DNA of 21,930 bases from VBCK01 sp035511515 (lineage in GTDB: Bacteria; Pseudomonadota; Gammaproteobacteria; Burkholderiales; Burkholderiaceae_F). The notes below the pieces were generated by a model. It had not been told where the DNA came from, did not search any database, and was given only the letters and a program-made list of their open reading frames with translations. The DNA lies in assembly GCA_035511515.1 (NCBI GenBank), contig DATKFG010000140.1:1-21930 (forward strand), given 5' to 3'. Below are positions 7,076-15,048 of this stretch, one piece after another. Every line of letters starts with the position of its first letter. Position 1 is the first letter of the stretch. Made by a program: the position numbers and the translations under genes.

Positions 7076-7552
7076 ATGAAGCGCTTCCATGTACACGCCC
7101 ATGTCGAAGATCTGCAGGCGAGCATCGCGTTTTATACGAAGTTGTTTGCCACCGAGCCCAGCCGCGTTGAGAGCGATTACGCGAAATGGATGCTGGAGGA
7201 CCCGCGCATCAACTTCGCGGTCTCCACTCGAGGCAGCAAGCCCGGCATCGACCATCTGGGTATCCAGGCCGACTCCGAGGAAGAGCTGGCCGAATTGAAG
7301 GCGAGAGCCCAAGCGGCCGACATGGCGCTGCTCGACGAGGGCGAGACCAGCTGCTGCTATGCGCGCAGCGACAAGTACTGGATCACCGATCCGCAGGGCA
7401 TTGCGTGGGAACATTACCGTACGCTGAGCAACATCCCGGTGTTCAGCGAAAAGCCCAGCGCCCCGAGCGAGGATTCGGCGTGCTGCACGGCCTCCGCGCC
7501 GCGGGGCAAACCGTTGGGCATTGCGGTCAAACCCGCGTCGTCGTGTTGCTGA
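7076..7552 (+). CDS. arsI: ArsI/CadI-family C-As lyase
   Basis: This is a vicinal-oxygen-chelate (glyoxalase-fold) protein of 158 residues. ArsI enzymes are Fe(II)-dependent dioxygenases that cleave the C-As bond of trivalent methyl or aromatic arsenicals to give As(III). The expected features are present: a metal-ligand triad His5, His60 (GIDHLGI) and Glu112 (WEHY), and the substrate-binding pair C93-C94 in TSCCYA. Two further Cys pairs lie in the C-terminal tail (136-137 and 157-158). The gene follows arsR by 20 bases and precedes arsC by 9, so co-transcription is likely. Some relatives are named CadI for cadmium induction, but the arsenic context favours ArsI. Confidence 0.9.
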   Translation: MKRFHVHAHVEDLQASIAFYTKLFATEPSRVESDYAKWMLEDPRINFAVSTRGSKPGIDHLGIQADSEEELAELKARAQAADMALLDEGETSCCYARSDKYWITDPQGIAWEHYRTLSNIPVFSEKPSAPSEDSACCTASAPRGKPLGIAVKPASSCC

Positions 7553-7561
7553 AAAACCATC

Positions 7562-8056
7562 GTGGTGAACAAGATCTACAGCGTGCTTTTTGTCTGCACC
7601 GGTAACTCGGCGCGCTCGATCATGGCCGAAGCACTTCTGAATCAGATGGGAAAAGGCCGCTTCAAGGCCTACTCGGCCGGCAGTCATCCCACCGGCGTGC
7701 TGAATCCTTCGGCGCTGGCGACCCTCAGAGAGCTGCACCTGCCGACCGATGGCCTGCGCAGCAAGGACTGGGACGAGTTCTCAGGGCCAAAGGCCTCGCA
7801 ACTGGACTTTGTCATCACGGTCTGCGACAAGGCTGCCGGGGAAGTTTGCCCGTTGTGGCCTGGTCAGCCGATAACCGCCCACTGGGGCGTGCCCGACCCG
7901 GCAGCTTTCGACGGACCGGAAGACCGCAAGGCGAAGGTCTTCCTCGACACCGCGCTGGCTCTGAGGAAGCGCATCGAGTTGATGCTGGCGCTGCCGTTTC
8001 AACGATTGGATCGCTTCGCGATCCAGCGGGAGGTCAAGGACATCGGAACACGCTGA
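7562..8056 (+). CDS. arsC: Arsenate reductase, low-molecular-weight phosphatase type
   Basis: The 164-residue protein has the phosphatase loop VCTGNSARS with catalytic Cys12 and Arg18. It also has the C88...C96 pair in TVCDKAAGEVCP that takes part in the disulfide relay, and the general-acid loop HWGVPDPAA (Asp112). It reduces As(V) to As(III) in the cytoplasm using thioredoxin or a glutathione/glutaredoxin partner; which of the two cannot be told from the sequence. The start is a GTG doublet at 7562/7565 with little ribosome-binding sequence, so translation may be coupled to arsI, whose stop is 9 bases upstream. Its product As(III) is the substrate of the channel encoded next. Confidence 0.95.
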   Translation: MVNKIYSVLFVCTGNSARSIMAEALLNQMGKGRFKAYSAGSHPTGVLNPSALATLRELHLPTDGLRSKDWDEFSGPKASQLDFVITVCDKAAGEVCPLWPGQPITAHWGVPDPAAFDGPEDRKAKVFLDTALALRKRIELMLALPFQRLDRFAIQREVKDIGTR

Positions 8057-8059
8057 CCG

Positions 8060-8722
8060 ATGGGCGCGACCGGAACGTCCCGCAAACTGTTCGCCGAGGC
8101 CCTCGGCACCCTGCTGTTGCTGACGGTGGTGGTCGGCTCGGGCATCATGGCCGAGCGCCTGTCGGGGGGCAACGTCGCCATCGCGCTGCTGGCCAATACG
8201 CTGGCGACGGTCGGCGGGCTTTACATCCTGATCGAAGTGTTCGGGCCCGTGAGCGGGGCGCACTTCAACCCGGCCGTGTCGCTGGTGATGGCCGGGCGAG
8301 GCGCGATGCCCCGCTCCTTGCTGGCGCCGTACGTGGTCGCGCAACTTGCCGGCGCCATGCTCGGGGCATGGCTCGCCCACTCGATGTTCGACCTGACCAT
8401 CCTGCAGTTTTCAAGCAAGGTTCGAAGCGGCACCGGGCAATGGATTGCCGAGGCGGTGGCGACCGCCGGCCTGCTGCTCGTGATCCTGCGCGCGCCCGCA
8501 AGCCGGGTGGCGGCCATGGTGGCGTGCTACATCGGAGCGGCCTACTGGTTCACGGCTTCCACCTCGTTCGCCAACCCCGCAGCCGCCTTTGGGCGCATGT
8601 TCAGCGACAGTTTCGCCGGCATCGCTCCGTCCAGCGTGCCGGGCTTCGTGGTGGCCGAGTTGGTCGGGGCTGGCATCGGTGTGCTCATCCATCGCGCGAT
8701 GAGCACGAGCGCGAGCAGCTAG
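8060..8722 (+). CDS. aqpS: AqpS-like aquaglyceroporin, arsenite channel
   Basis: This is a six-helix MIP-family channel of 220 residues. The first half-helix motif is HFNPAVS (NPA at 70-72) and the second is FANPAAAFGR (NPA at 172-174). The following segment FSDSFAGI is typical of the arsenic-operon AqpS branch. The Arg that usually follows the second NPA directly is replaced by Ala, giving a wider filter. In Sinorhizobium meliloti an AqpS channel works with ArsC: arsenate is reduced and arsenite leaves down its gradient. The gene starts 3 bases after arsC and ends the operon at a strong hairpin. No arsenite pump gene is next to it. Confidence 0.92.
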   Translation: MGATGTSRKLFAEALGTLLLLTVVVGSGIMAERLSGGNVAIALLANTLATVGGLYILIEVFGPVSGAHFNPAVSLVMAGRGAMPRSLLAPYVVAQLAGAMLGAWLAHSMFDLTILQFSSKVRSGTGQWIAEAVATAGLLLVILRAPASRVAAMVACYIGAAYWFTASTSFANPAAAFGRMFSDSFAGIAPSSVPGFVVAELVGAGIGVLIHRAMSTSASS

Positions 8723-8729
8723 CGGCAAC

Positions 8730-8760
8730 GGGCCGGTCGCTGTCGCCGACCGACCGGCCC
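8730..8760. terminator. Hairpin terminator between convergent aqpS and VOC gene
   Basis: A perfect 10-bp stem (GGGCCGGTCG at 8730-8739, CGACCGGCCC at 8751-8760) with an 11-base loop lies 7 bases after the aqpS stop and 32 bases before the end of the opposing gene. There is no T-run on either side, so it may end both transcripts by structure alone or with Rho. Confidence 0.5.
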
Positions 8761-8792
8761 TCGCCCTCGTTGGCTTTGCGTCAACGCGACAT

Positions 8793-9272
8793 TCAGCGCG
8801 TTCCCGCAAAGGCCGCCTGCAACGCCGCGATGTCGATCTTGACCATCTTCATCATCGCATCCGACGCCCGCTTGGCCTTGGCCCGATCGGGCGCGGCCAT
8901 CATCTCACCCAGTACGGTGGGGACGATCTGCCACGACAGGCCGAAGCGATCTTTCAGCCAGCCGCACTGCTCGGCCGCGCCGCCCTCGAGAAGCGCGCTC
9001 CAGTAGCGGTCGATTTCGGCCTGATTGTCGCAATTCACCACGAAGGACACCGCGTGGTTGAACGGGTCGAGCGGCCCGGCGCTCATCGCCATGAACGACT
9101 GGCCGAACAGAACGAACTCGACGATCTTCACTGATCCCGGCGGGCCGCTGGGCGATTCGCTCGGCAGCGCCGTCACACGGGTGACGCGCGAGTTGGGAAA
9201 GATGGAAGCGTAGAACGCCGCGGCCTCCTCGGCCTGCGTGGAATACCAGAGAAAGGGCGTGATTTTCTGCAT
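8793..9272 (-). CDS. PhnB-like VOC-superfamily protein
   Basis: The 159-residue product starts MQKITPFLWYSTQAEEAAAF and continues with FYASIFPNSRV, the standard opening of the PhnB / 3-demethylubiquinone-9 3-methyltransferase-like family of glyoxalase folds. Later segments SFMAMSAGPLDPFNHAVSF and GLSWQIVP are also family hallmarks. Despite the family name, most such proteins are of unknown function, and no methyltransferase motif is present. The start is ATG at 9272 with AGGAG 7 bases upstream; the open frame beyond it (to 9602) lacks family similarity. It faces the arsenic operon tail to tail, so it is not part of it. Confidence 0.88.
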   Translation of the reverse strand: MQKITPFLWYSTQAEEAAAFYASIFPNSRVTRVTALPSESPSGPPGSVKIVEFVLFGQSFMAMSAGPLDPFNHAVSFVVNCDNQAEIDRYWSALLEGGAAEQCGWLKDRFGLSWQIVPTVLGEMMAAPDRAKAKRASDAMMKMVKIDIAALQAAFAGTR

Positions 9273-9492
9273 CGGTTGCTCCTGAGAACACTTGCTGGTC
9301 GATTGTCCGGGTGCCAAATCGACATCGGTCAGGCCGGCTTGTCCACGAGGTGCGGGATTATGTGACTTTTCCATGTACAAGACACTATCGACACCGCGCC
9401 ATGGTCGGTCTGCACCCTGTCGGGTAATCACCGGGTCACGCAACGCACCTAGATTTGCGGCCCGACGGACTCGATCGAGGAGACCCATCGTG

Positions 9493-11022
9493 ATGCAAGA
9501 TAAGACGTCGTTTGGCGCGGCCCGGTCGATAGCGGCCGCTGCGGCCGTGGCCGCTGTTTGCGCGCTCGCGCCGGTGCATGCCGAGACCAAGAGTCCGATC
9601 AAACACCTTGTCGTGATCTTCCAGGAGAACGTTTCCTTCGATCACTACTTTGGAACGTATCCGAATGCGCAGCCCAACCTGGACGGCTCGGCTTATTTCA
9701 CCGGAGCGCGCCAAGGCACGCCGGGAGCCAACACGCTCGGCAGCGCGGGGCTGCTGACCAATAACCCGAATGGCGTCGATCCGTTCCGAATCGACCGTTC
9801 GGTCCCGGTGACCTGCGACCAGGACCACGGCTACGCCGATGAGCAGTTCGCGTTCGACGGCGGACTGATGGACCGCTTTCTGAAACACAGCTGTCACGAT
9901 GCCCATCTCGGAGTCAACAGCACGATGGGCTATTACGACGGCAATACCGTAACGGCCCTGTGGAATTACGCCCAGCACTACGCGATGAGCGACAACTCGT
10001 TCGGGACCAGCTTCGGGCCGTCAACGCCGGGGCTGCTGAACCTGCTGGCTGGCACCACGTTCGAGGGCACCGTCACCAATGGTTTGTCACCGACCGGCAA
10101 CATCGCGAACAGCGCGACCTCCGGCGCGGTCATCGGTGATCCCGATCCCGACGGGGACATTTGCTCGAATCCGACGCGTACCCAGATCACGATGTCCGGT
10201 ATCAATGTCGGCAACCTGCTGAACACGGCCGGCGTCACATGGGGTGCGTTCATGGGGGGCTTCGACAACTGCGCGCAGACCCACAACAACGTATCGGGCG
10301 CGAGCGCGGGCCTCGATTACATTCCGCATCACGCGTTCTTCCAGTACTGGCACAGCACGGCAAACCCGGGCCACCTGCCTCCCAGCTCCGAGGCGATGAT
10401 CGGGCACACCGATCAGGCCAACCACCAGTACGACCTGGGACGGCTGTTCACGGCGATCGCCGGGCACAATCTGCCCGCGGTAAGCATCGTCAAGGCAGCC
10501 GCGTACCAGGACGGACATGCGGGTTACTCGGATCCGCTCGATGAGCAGACTTTCCTGGTGCACACGATCAATGCGCTGCAGGCGTCGGCTTACTGGCATG
10601 ACACCGCCATCGTCATCGCGTACGACGACTCCGACGGCTGGTACGACCACGTTTTGGGGCCGATCGTGTTCCAGTCGAGCGTGACCGAGGATCAGTTGCT
10701 GGGGCCCGGAAACTGCGGCAGCCCCAGGGCCGGCGACCCGGCTGGCGGCGCCCAAAACGGCCGCTGCGGCTATGGTCCCCGTCTGCCGCTGCTGGTGATC
10801 TCGCCGTGGGCCAGATCCAATTACATCGATCACAGCGTGACCGACCAGTCCTCGATCATCCGCTTCATCGAAGACAATTGGGGTCTGCCGCGCATCGGCA
10901 ACGGCTCGGCCGACGCGGTGGCCGGCTCGCTGGACGGCTTGTTCGATTTCTCGGACGACCCGAGCGCGCCGCGCCTGATCCTGGAGGAGAGCACCGGCGC
11001 CGTCGTCAGCGTCACGCGCTGA
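9493..11022 (+). CDS. Secreted phosphoesterase (AcpA / phospholipase C family)
   Basis: About 509 residues with a Sec signal peptide (1-30, ending PVHA). The mature part opens with KHLVVIFQENVSFDHYFG, the metal-binding start of the phosphoesterase family that includes acid phosphatase AcpA and non-haemolytic phospholipase C; Glu45 and Asn46 are predicted ligands. The nucleophile is expected in FGPSTPG (about 173-179), and a second metal site in AYDDSDGWYDH (about 375-385). The C-terminal SPWARSNYIDH and IIRFIEDNW segments are conserved in the family. It probably hydrolyses phosphate esters in the periplasm or outside; the substrate is unknown. GAGGAG (9477-9482) lies 10 bases before ATG 9493 and 7 before the in-frame GTG 9490, so either may start it. 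Confidence 0.9.
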   Translation: MQDKTSFGAARSIAAAAAVAAVCALAPVHAETKSPIKHLVVIFQENVSFDHYFGTYPNAQPNLDGSAYFTGARQGTPGANTLGSAGLLTNNPNGVDPFRIDRSVPVTCDQDHGYADEQFAFDGGLMDRFLKHSCHDAHLGVNSTMGYYDGNTVTALWNYAQHYAMSDNSFGTSFGPSTPGLLNLLAGTTFEGTVTNGLSPTGNIANSATSGAVIGDPDPDGDICSNPTRTQITMSGINVGNLLNTAGVTWGAFMGGFDNCAQTHNNVSGASAGLDYIPHHAFFQYWHSTANPGHLPPSSEAMIGHTDQANHQYDLGRLFTAIAGHNLPAVSIVKAAAYQDGHAGYSDPLDEQTFLVHTINALQASAYWHDTAIVIAYDDSDGWYDHVLGPIVFQSSVTEDQLLGPGNCGSPRAGDPAGGAQNGRCGYGPRLPLLVISPWARSNYIDHSVTDQSSIIRFIEDNWGLPRIGNGSADAVAGSLDGLFDFSDDPSAPRLILEESTGAVVSVTR

Positions 11023-11061
11023 GCTGCCCTCGGCAAGCTGCGGCAGGGGGCCTGCGCTCGC

Positions 11062-11619
11062 TTACCGGCCACCCTGTCCCTGGTCCTGCATGTCGCGCAG
11101 GATCGCATCGATGCCTCGCCGCCAGGACTCGTCGGTGTTGCTCCGGATGTCGACCGACTTCTGCAGCACGACCGCTCCGGACGACACGTCCTCGATCCGG
11201 ATGTTGATGTTCAGGATCAGATTGCTGACCTTTTGAACCCACCCGACCAGCACCCGATCCGCCTTCAGCGCCCTGGCGATATCCAGCTCACATCCGTTGC
11301 ATTCACGCAGGTTCTGGAGCGCTCGCAGCCGGTCGATCATCGGCTGCACCGCGCTGGTGTCCACCACCCGATACCATCGCCTGGACTGAAGCTCGGTTCC
11401 GAGCTGGCGCGTGATCGCGGCCAGGCGCTGGTACTCGGGACCGGCAGGCGCCAGTTCGTGCTGGTCGTCGATCAGCTCGAAACCCAGGACGGCGATGGAA
11501 GGCACGTCAGCGGCTGCGGCGACGGCCGCAGCCAATGCCATCGCCAGCAGGAGCCGGCGCCGCAGGCGGCCAACCGGTACATCGCAGCGGCGGCATGGCG
11601 GCATCGCGAGTCCAATCAT
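11062..11619 (-). CDS. Exported DUF2380/DUF3280-type protein
   Basis: The 185-residue product has a basic start and a hydrophobic Ala/Leu stretch (about 22-37), so it is probably exported. The rest looks like a domain of unknown function recalled as DUF2380/DUF3280: an AVLGFELID strand, a WYRVVD strand, paired cysteines in ECNGCE, and the diagnostic run GWVQKVSNLILNINI followed by SVDIRSNTDESWRRG. No function is known to me. It is the last gene of the leftward transporter operon, 24 bases after the hydrolase, and its ribosome-binding site is weak. It converges on the phosphoesterase gene with only 39 bases between stops, where I see no good terminator. Confidence 0.8.
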   Translation of the reverse strand: MIGLAMPPCRRCDVPVGRLRRRLLLAMALAAAVAAAADVPSIAVLGFELIDDQHELAPAGPEYQRLAAITRQLGTELQSRRWYRVVDTSAVQPMIDRLRALQNLRECNGCELDIARALKADRVLVGWVQKVSNLILNINIRIEDVSSGAVVLQKSVDIRSNTDESWRRGIDAILRDMQDQGQGGR

Positions 11620-11643
11620 GTCCGACCCGATCGGTCTTGTAGG

Positions 11644-12930
11644 CTATTTCCGAGATCGCCCACCTGCTCGCGCGAGCACCGCCAGCAGCAGCACATTGGC
11701 CCCGGCCTCGAGGTGCTCGGGGCGGGCGTCCTCCGTCTCATTGTGGCTCAGGCCGTCCTTGCAGGGCACGAAAATCATCGCAGTGGGCGCCACGCGTGCA
11801 ACATAGATCGCGTCATGGCCGGCGCCGCTGACCATCTCGCGATGCGGGTAGCCAAGTGCTCTGGCCGCGGCGCGAACCGCGTCGACGCAGCGAGGGTCGA
11901 AACGCGACGCTGCGAAGTGGTCGACCTGTTGCAGGGCGCATTCAAGGCGAAGGTCATGGGCGACAACCGCAGCGGCGTCGCGGAGCTCGCGGTCCATGGT
12001 AGCGAGATCCTCGTCATCCGGATGTCGCAGGTCGACGGTCATCTTGACGAGGCCGGGAATGACGTTGCGCGAATTGGGACCGACGTGCATGAACCCGACC
12101 GTGCCCCGCCCGTCGGGCGCGTGGCGTACCGCCAGCGCATGGACCGCCTCGACCATCCGCGAAGCGCCGCGCAGCGCGTCGCGGCGTGCCTCCATGGGTG
12201 TTGGTCCGGCATGCGCGTCCTGCCCGCTCCAGATGCAGTCGTACCAGCGCAGCCCCAACGCTCCGGTCACCACGCCGATGACCTTGTCCTCGCGCTCGAG
12301 AACGGGTCCCTGTTCGATGTGCGCCTCGAAATAGGCGTCGAGACGGCGTTTGCCGACAGGCGCCGTACCCGCGTAGCCAATGCGCTCGAGCGCTTCGCCG
12401 AACGTGATGCCATCGCCGTCGCGCTGCCGTAGAAGATGCTCGAGTGTGAACACCCCCGCAAACGCACCCGAGCCGCCCATCACCGGGACGAACCGACTGC
12501 CCTCCTCGTTGGTCCATATCGCGACGCCGACCGGGTTCTCCGTCACGATATCGGCATCCTTGAGCGTTCGAAGCACCTCCAACCCCGCGAGCACGCCGTA
12601 ATTGCCGTCGAATTTGCCTCCCGAGGGCTGCGTATCGATATGGCTTCCGGTCAAGACGACCGCTGCCGCGTCGCTTCGCCCGTGCCGCGTTGCGAAGATG
12701 TTGCCTGCGGCGTCGACCTCGATTTCGGCATCCGTCTCGCGCAGCCAGCCGACTACCAGATCGCGGGCCTGCCGGTCGATATCCGTGAGCGCAAGGCGAC
12801 GCACGCCGCCCCTCGGAGTCGCCCCGAGTTGCGCCAGGTCCATCAGCGAGCGCCAGAGGCGGGCCCCGTCGACACGGACCGAGGTCGGCGCGACGGTCGG
12901 GCCGGAAGGCATTTCGGATGTCGTGTTCAT
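11644..12930 (-). CDS. Zinc-dependent M20 amidohydrolase (HyuC/allantoate type)
   Basis: The 428-residue protein belongs to the M20 branch that includes N-carbamoyl-L-amino-acid hydrolase, allantoate amidohydrolase and beta-ureidopropionase. Metal ligands are visible: His97 (GSHIDTQPSGG), bridging Asp108 (FDGNYG), Glu143 region (NEEGSRF), His204 (HIEQGPVLE) and the late His in SHNETE. The dimerisation (lid) domain lies about 225-340. It would cleave an amide or carbamoyl group in the cytoplasm; the exact substrate cannot be read from sequence. A strong AAAGGAGG site lies about 6 bases before ATG 12930. It is 33 bases downstream of the transporter ATPase gene, which suggests it acts on the imported compound. 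Confidence 0.93.
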   Translation of the reverse strand: MNTTSEMPSGPTVAPTSVRVDGARLWRSLMDLAQLGATPRGGVRRLALTDIDRQARDLVVGWLRETDAEIEVDAAGNIFATRHGRSDAAAVVLTGSHIDTQPSGGKFDGNYGVLAGLEVLRTLKDADIVTENPVGVAIWTNEEGSRFVPVMGGSGAFAGVFTLEHLLRQRDGDGITFGEALERIGYAGTAPVGKRRLDAYFEAHIEQGPVLEREDKVIGVVTGALGLRWYDCIWSGQDAHAGPTPMEARRDALRGASRMVEAVHALAVRHAPDGRGTVGFMHVGPNSRNVIPGLVKMTVDLRHPDDEDLATMDRELRDAAAVVAHDLRLECALQQVDHFAASRFDPRCVDAVRAAARALGYPHREMVSGAGHDAIYVARVAPTAMIFVPCKDGLSHNETEDARPEHLEAGANVLLLAVLARAGGRSRK

Positions 12931-12963
12931 CGATCGCCTCCTTTTAGTCGAGTTCAGGCCAGG

Positions 12964-14022
12964 CTACATACCGCCCTCGCGCACGCCGCCCGGTTCGCGC
13001 GCTGCGCTCGGCGTCGCGCTGGGCACCTCGCGCAGGTGACACGCAACCAGGTGGGTCGGCACCGCTTCCTTGAGCACCGGTTCCTCGACCCGGCAGCGAT
13101 CGAACGCATAGGGGCAGCGCGTGTGGAAGCGGCAGCCTGCGGGAAGCTGGATCGGGCTTGGCACGTCGCCTGGCAGAATCAGGCGCGTTCGATGAACGGC
13201 GGGATCCGGTACCGGAACCGCCGCGAGCAGCGCTTCGGTATAAGGGTGCAGCGGATTGCCGAACAGTGAACGCGTCGAGGCGATCTCCACGATCCTGCCG
13301 AGATACATCACCGCGACCCGGTGGCTGATGTGCTCGACCACGGCGAGATCGTGTGCGACAAAAAGATAGGACAGGCCGAATTCTCGCTGCAGATCGACGA
13401 GCAGGTTGATCACCTGGGCCTGCACCGACACATCGAGCGCCGAGACCGGCTCGTCGCAGACAATCAGTTTCGGCCGAGGTGCCAGAGCGCGCGCGATGCC
13501 GAGACGCTGTCTCTGCCCGCCCGAGAATTCGTACGGGTACTTCGGCATCTGGTCGGCTCGCAAGCCGACTTTCTCGAAGAGAGAGAGCACCCGCTGCTGG
13601 ATTTGCGGCCGGGCACTTCGCTCGAAATTCCGGATCGGTTCGGCGACAATGTCTGCAGCGCGCATCCGGGGGTTCAGCGACGCATAAGGATCCTGGAACA
13701 CCGCCTGCATTTGCCGGCGATAAGGTCGCATGGCTCGGCCCTTGAGCCGATCGATGCGCTGTCCTCGCCAAGCGACCGCGCCTGCGGTGGGCTCGATCAG
13801 CCCCAGCACAGTCTTGCCCAACGTCGACTTGCCGCAGCCGCTTTCTCCGACCAGGCCGAGCGTCTCGCCTTCGGCGATCGCGAAGCTGACCTCGTCGACC
13901 GCGTGAACCTGTGCCCGCGCCCGACCGAAGACGCCGCGGTGAATGGCGTAATGCTTGGTCAGTCCGCTCACCTCCAGCAGCGGCGCACGGGCGAGCCCCG
14001 TACCAGGTCCGCCCGCCGTCAT
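12964..14022 (-). CDS. dppF: Peptide-type ABC transporter ATPase, OppF/DppF-like
   Basis: The 352-residue ATPase has Walker A GESGCGKST (59-67), signature FSGGQRQR (166-173), Walker B ending CDEP (189-192), and the switch His in FVAHDL. The C-terminal oligopeptide-transporter extension GCRFHTRCPYAFDRC supplies the family's cysteine cluster. It powers import together with the DppD-like subunit. ATG 14022 overlaps the stop of the preceding gene (ATGA), and GGAGG lies about 8 bases upstream, so the two are translationally coupled. The frame is open upstream to 14511, but that part is antisense-like noise inside dppD. The gene symbol is by family, not proven substrate. Confidence 0.93.
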   Translation of the reverse strand: MTAGGPGTGLARAPLLEVSGLTKHYAIHRGVFGRARAQVHAVDEVSFAIAEGETLGLVGESGCGKSTLGKTVLGLIEPTAGAVAWRGQRIDRLKGRAMRPYRRQMQAVFQDPYASLNPRMRAADIVAEPIRNFERSARPQIQQRVLSLFEKVGLRADQMPKYPYEFSGGQRQRLGIARALAPRPKLIVCDEPVSALDVSVQAQVINLLVDLQREFGLSYLFVAHDLAVVEHISHRVAVMYLGRIVEIASTRSLFGNPLHPYTEALLAAVPVPDPAVHRTRLILPGDVPSPIQLPAGCRFHTRCPYAFDRCRVEEPVLKEAVPTHLVACHLREVPSATPSAAREPGGVREGGM

Positions 14023-15044
14023 GCCATCGCCTCCCCGGGCATCCTCTCCGATTCCCAGCAGGCCGCGCGATGGCCGGGCGCCTTTTCCTCCAGCGGAGGA
14101 TAGTCTTTCTGGCAGCGTGCCGTGGCGTACGCGCAGCGCGGCGCGAAGGCGCAGCCGACGATCGGTTCGAGCAGCGATGGCACGGTGCCGGCTATCTCGG
14201 TCAGATGCGTGATCACACCGCCCCGGTTCGAAGCGCCGAGCGTCGGAATGGAGTCGATCAGGCCGCGCGTATAGGGATGGCGTGGACGCGCAAACAAGGC
14301 GGCGACCGGCGCCTCCTCGACCTTGCGCCCGGCATACATCACGACCACCCGTTGCGCCATCTCCGCCACCACGCCCAGGTCGTGAGTGATCAGCACGATG
14401 GCCGCACCCGTTCTCTGTTTGAGCTCGCGCATCAGATCGAGGATCTGGGCCTGGATCGTGACGTCCAGAGCGGTCGTCGGCTCGTCGGCGATCAGCAGCC
14501 GCGGCTCGCACGCCAGTGCCATGGCGATCATGACCCGCTGCCGCATCCCTCCCGAAAGCTGATACGGGTAGTGCGTGACACAGCGTTCCGGCTCGGGCAT
14601 GCGCACCAGCCGCAGCATGTCGATCGAGCGGTGCACTGCCTCGTCACGGGAAAGGCCGCGGTGCAGCATCAGGACTTCCGCAATCTGGCGGCCGATGGTC
14701 AACACCGGGTTGAGCGACGTCATCGGCTCCTGAAAAATCATGGAGATGGCATCGCCGCGAATCCGGCGCATCTGCGGTTCCGACAACTCGAGCAGATCCC
14801 GTCCTTCGAACAGCACCTGGCCCTGCACGGTGCGCCCGGGAGGACAGGCGATCAAACGCAGAATGGACAGTGACGTGACGCTTTTCCCACAGCCCGATTC
14901 CCCGACGATGGCGAGCGTCTCGCCGCGCTCGACCGAAAAGGACATGTCATCGACGGCACGCACCACGCCGTCGCGGGTGAAGAAGTACGTCTTCAACCCC
15001 TTCACCTCGAGCAGCGCCGCAGCCGGTTCGTGGGTCGTGTTCAT
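14019..15044 (-). CDS. dppD: Peptide-type ABC transporter ATPase, OppD/DppD-like
   Basis: The 341-residue ATPase has Walker A GESGCGKS (48-55), signature LSGGMRQR (163-170), Walker B ending ADEP (186-189) and the switch His in LITHDL. The oligopeptide C-terminal region is present (GCAFAPRCAYATARC), followed by a short tail. It pairs with the next ATPase to drive the two permeases. I start it at ATG 15044, 4 bases after the DppC-like stop, with GAGG close upstream; the open frame to 15098 overlaps dppC and adds non-conserved residues. Its last codons overlap the next start by 4 bases. Confidence 0.93.
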   Translation of the reverse strand: MNTTHEPAAALLEVKGLKTYFFTRDGVVRAVDDMSFSVERGETLAIVGESGCGKSVTSLSILRLIACPPGRTVQGQVLFEGRDLLELSEPQMRRIRGDAISMIFQEPMTSLNPVLTIGRQIAEVLMLHRGLSRDEAVHRSIDMLRLVRMPEPERCVTHYPYQLSGGMRQRVMIAMALACEPRLLIADEPTTALDVTIQAQILDLMRELKQRTGAAIVLITHDLGVVAEMAQRVVVMYAGRKVEEAPVAALFARPRHPYTRGLIDSIPTLGASNRGGVITHLTEIAGTVPSLLEPIVGCAFAPRCAYATARCQKDYPPLEEKAPGHRAACWESERMPGEAMA

Positions 15045-15048
15045 CGCC

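Noticed and set aside
9292..9492. Upstream extension of the phosphoesterase frame
   Set aside because: It would bury the signal peptide in the middle of the protein; the GAGGAG site points to 9490/9493.
14023..14511. Upstream extension of the DppF-like frame
   Set aside because: It lies wholly inside dppD and has shadow composition; ATG 14022 gives the normal length with an ATGA overlap.
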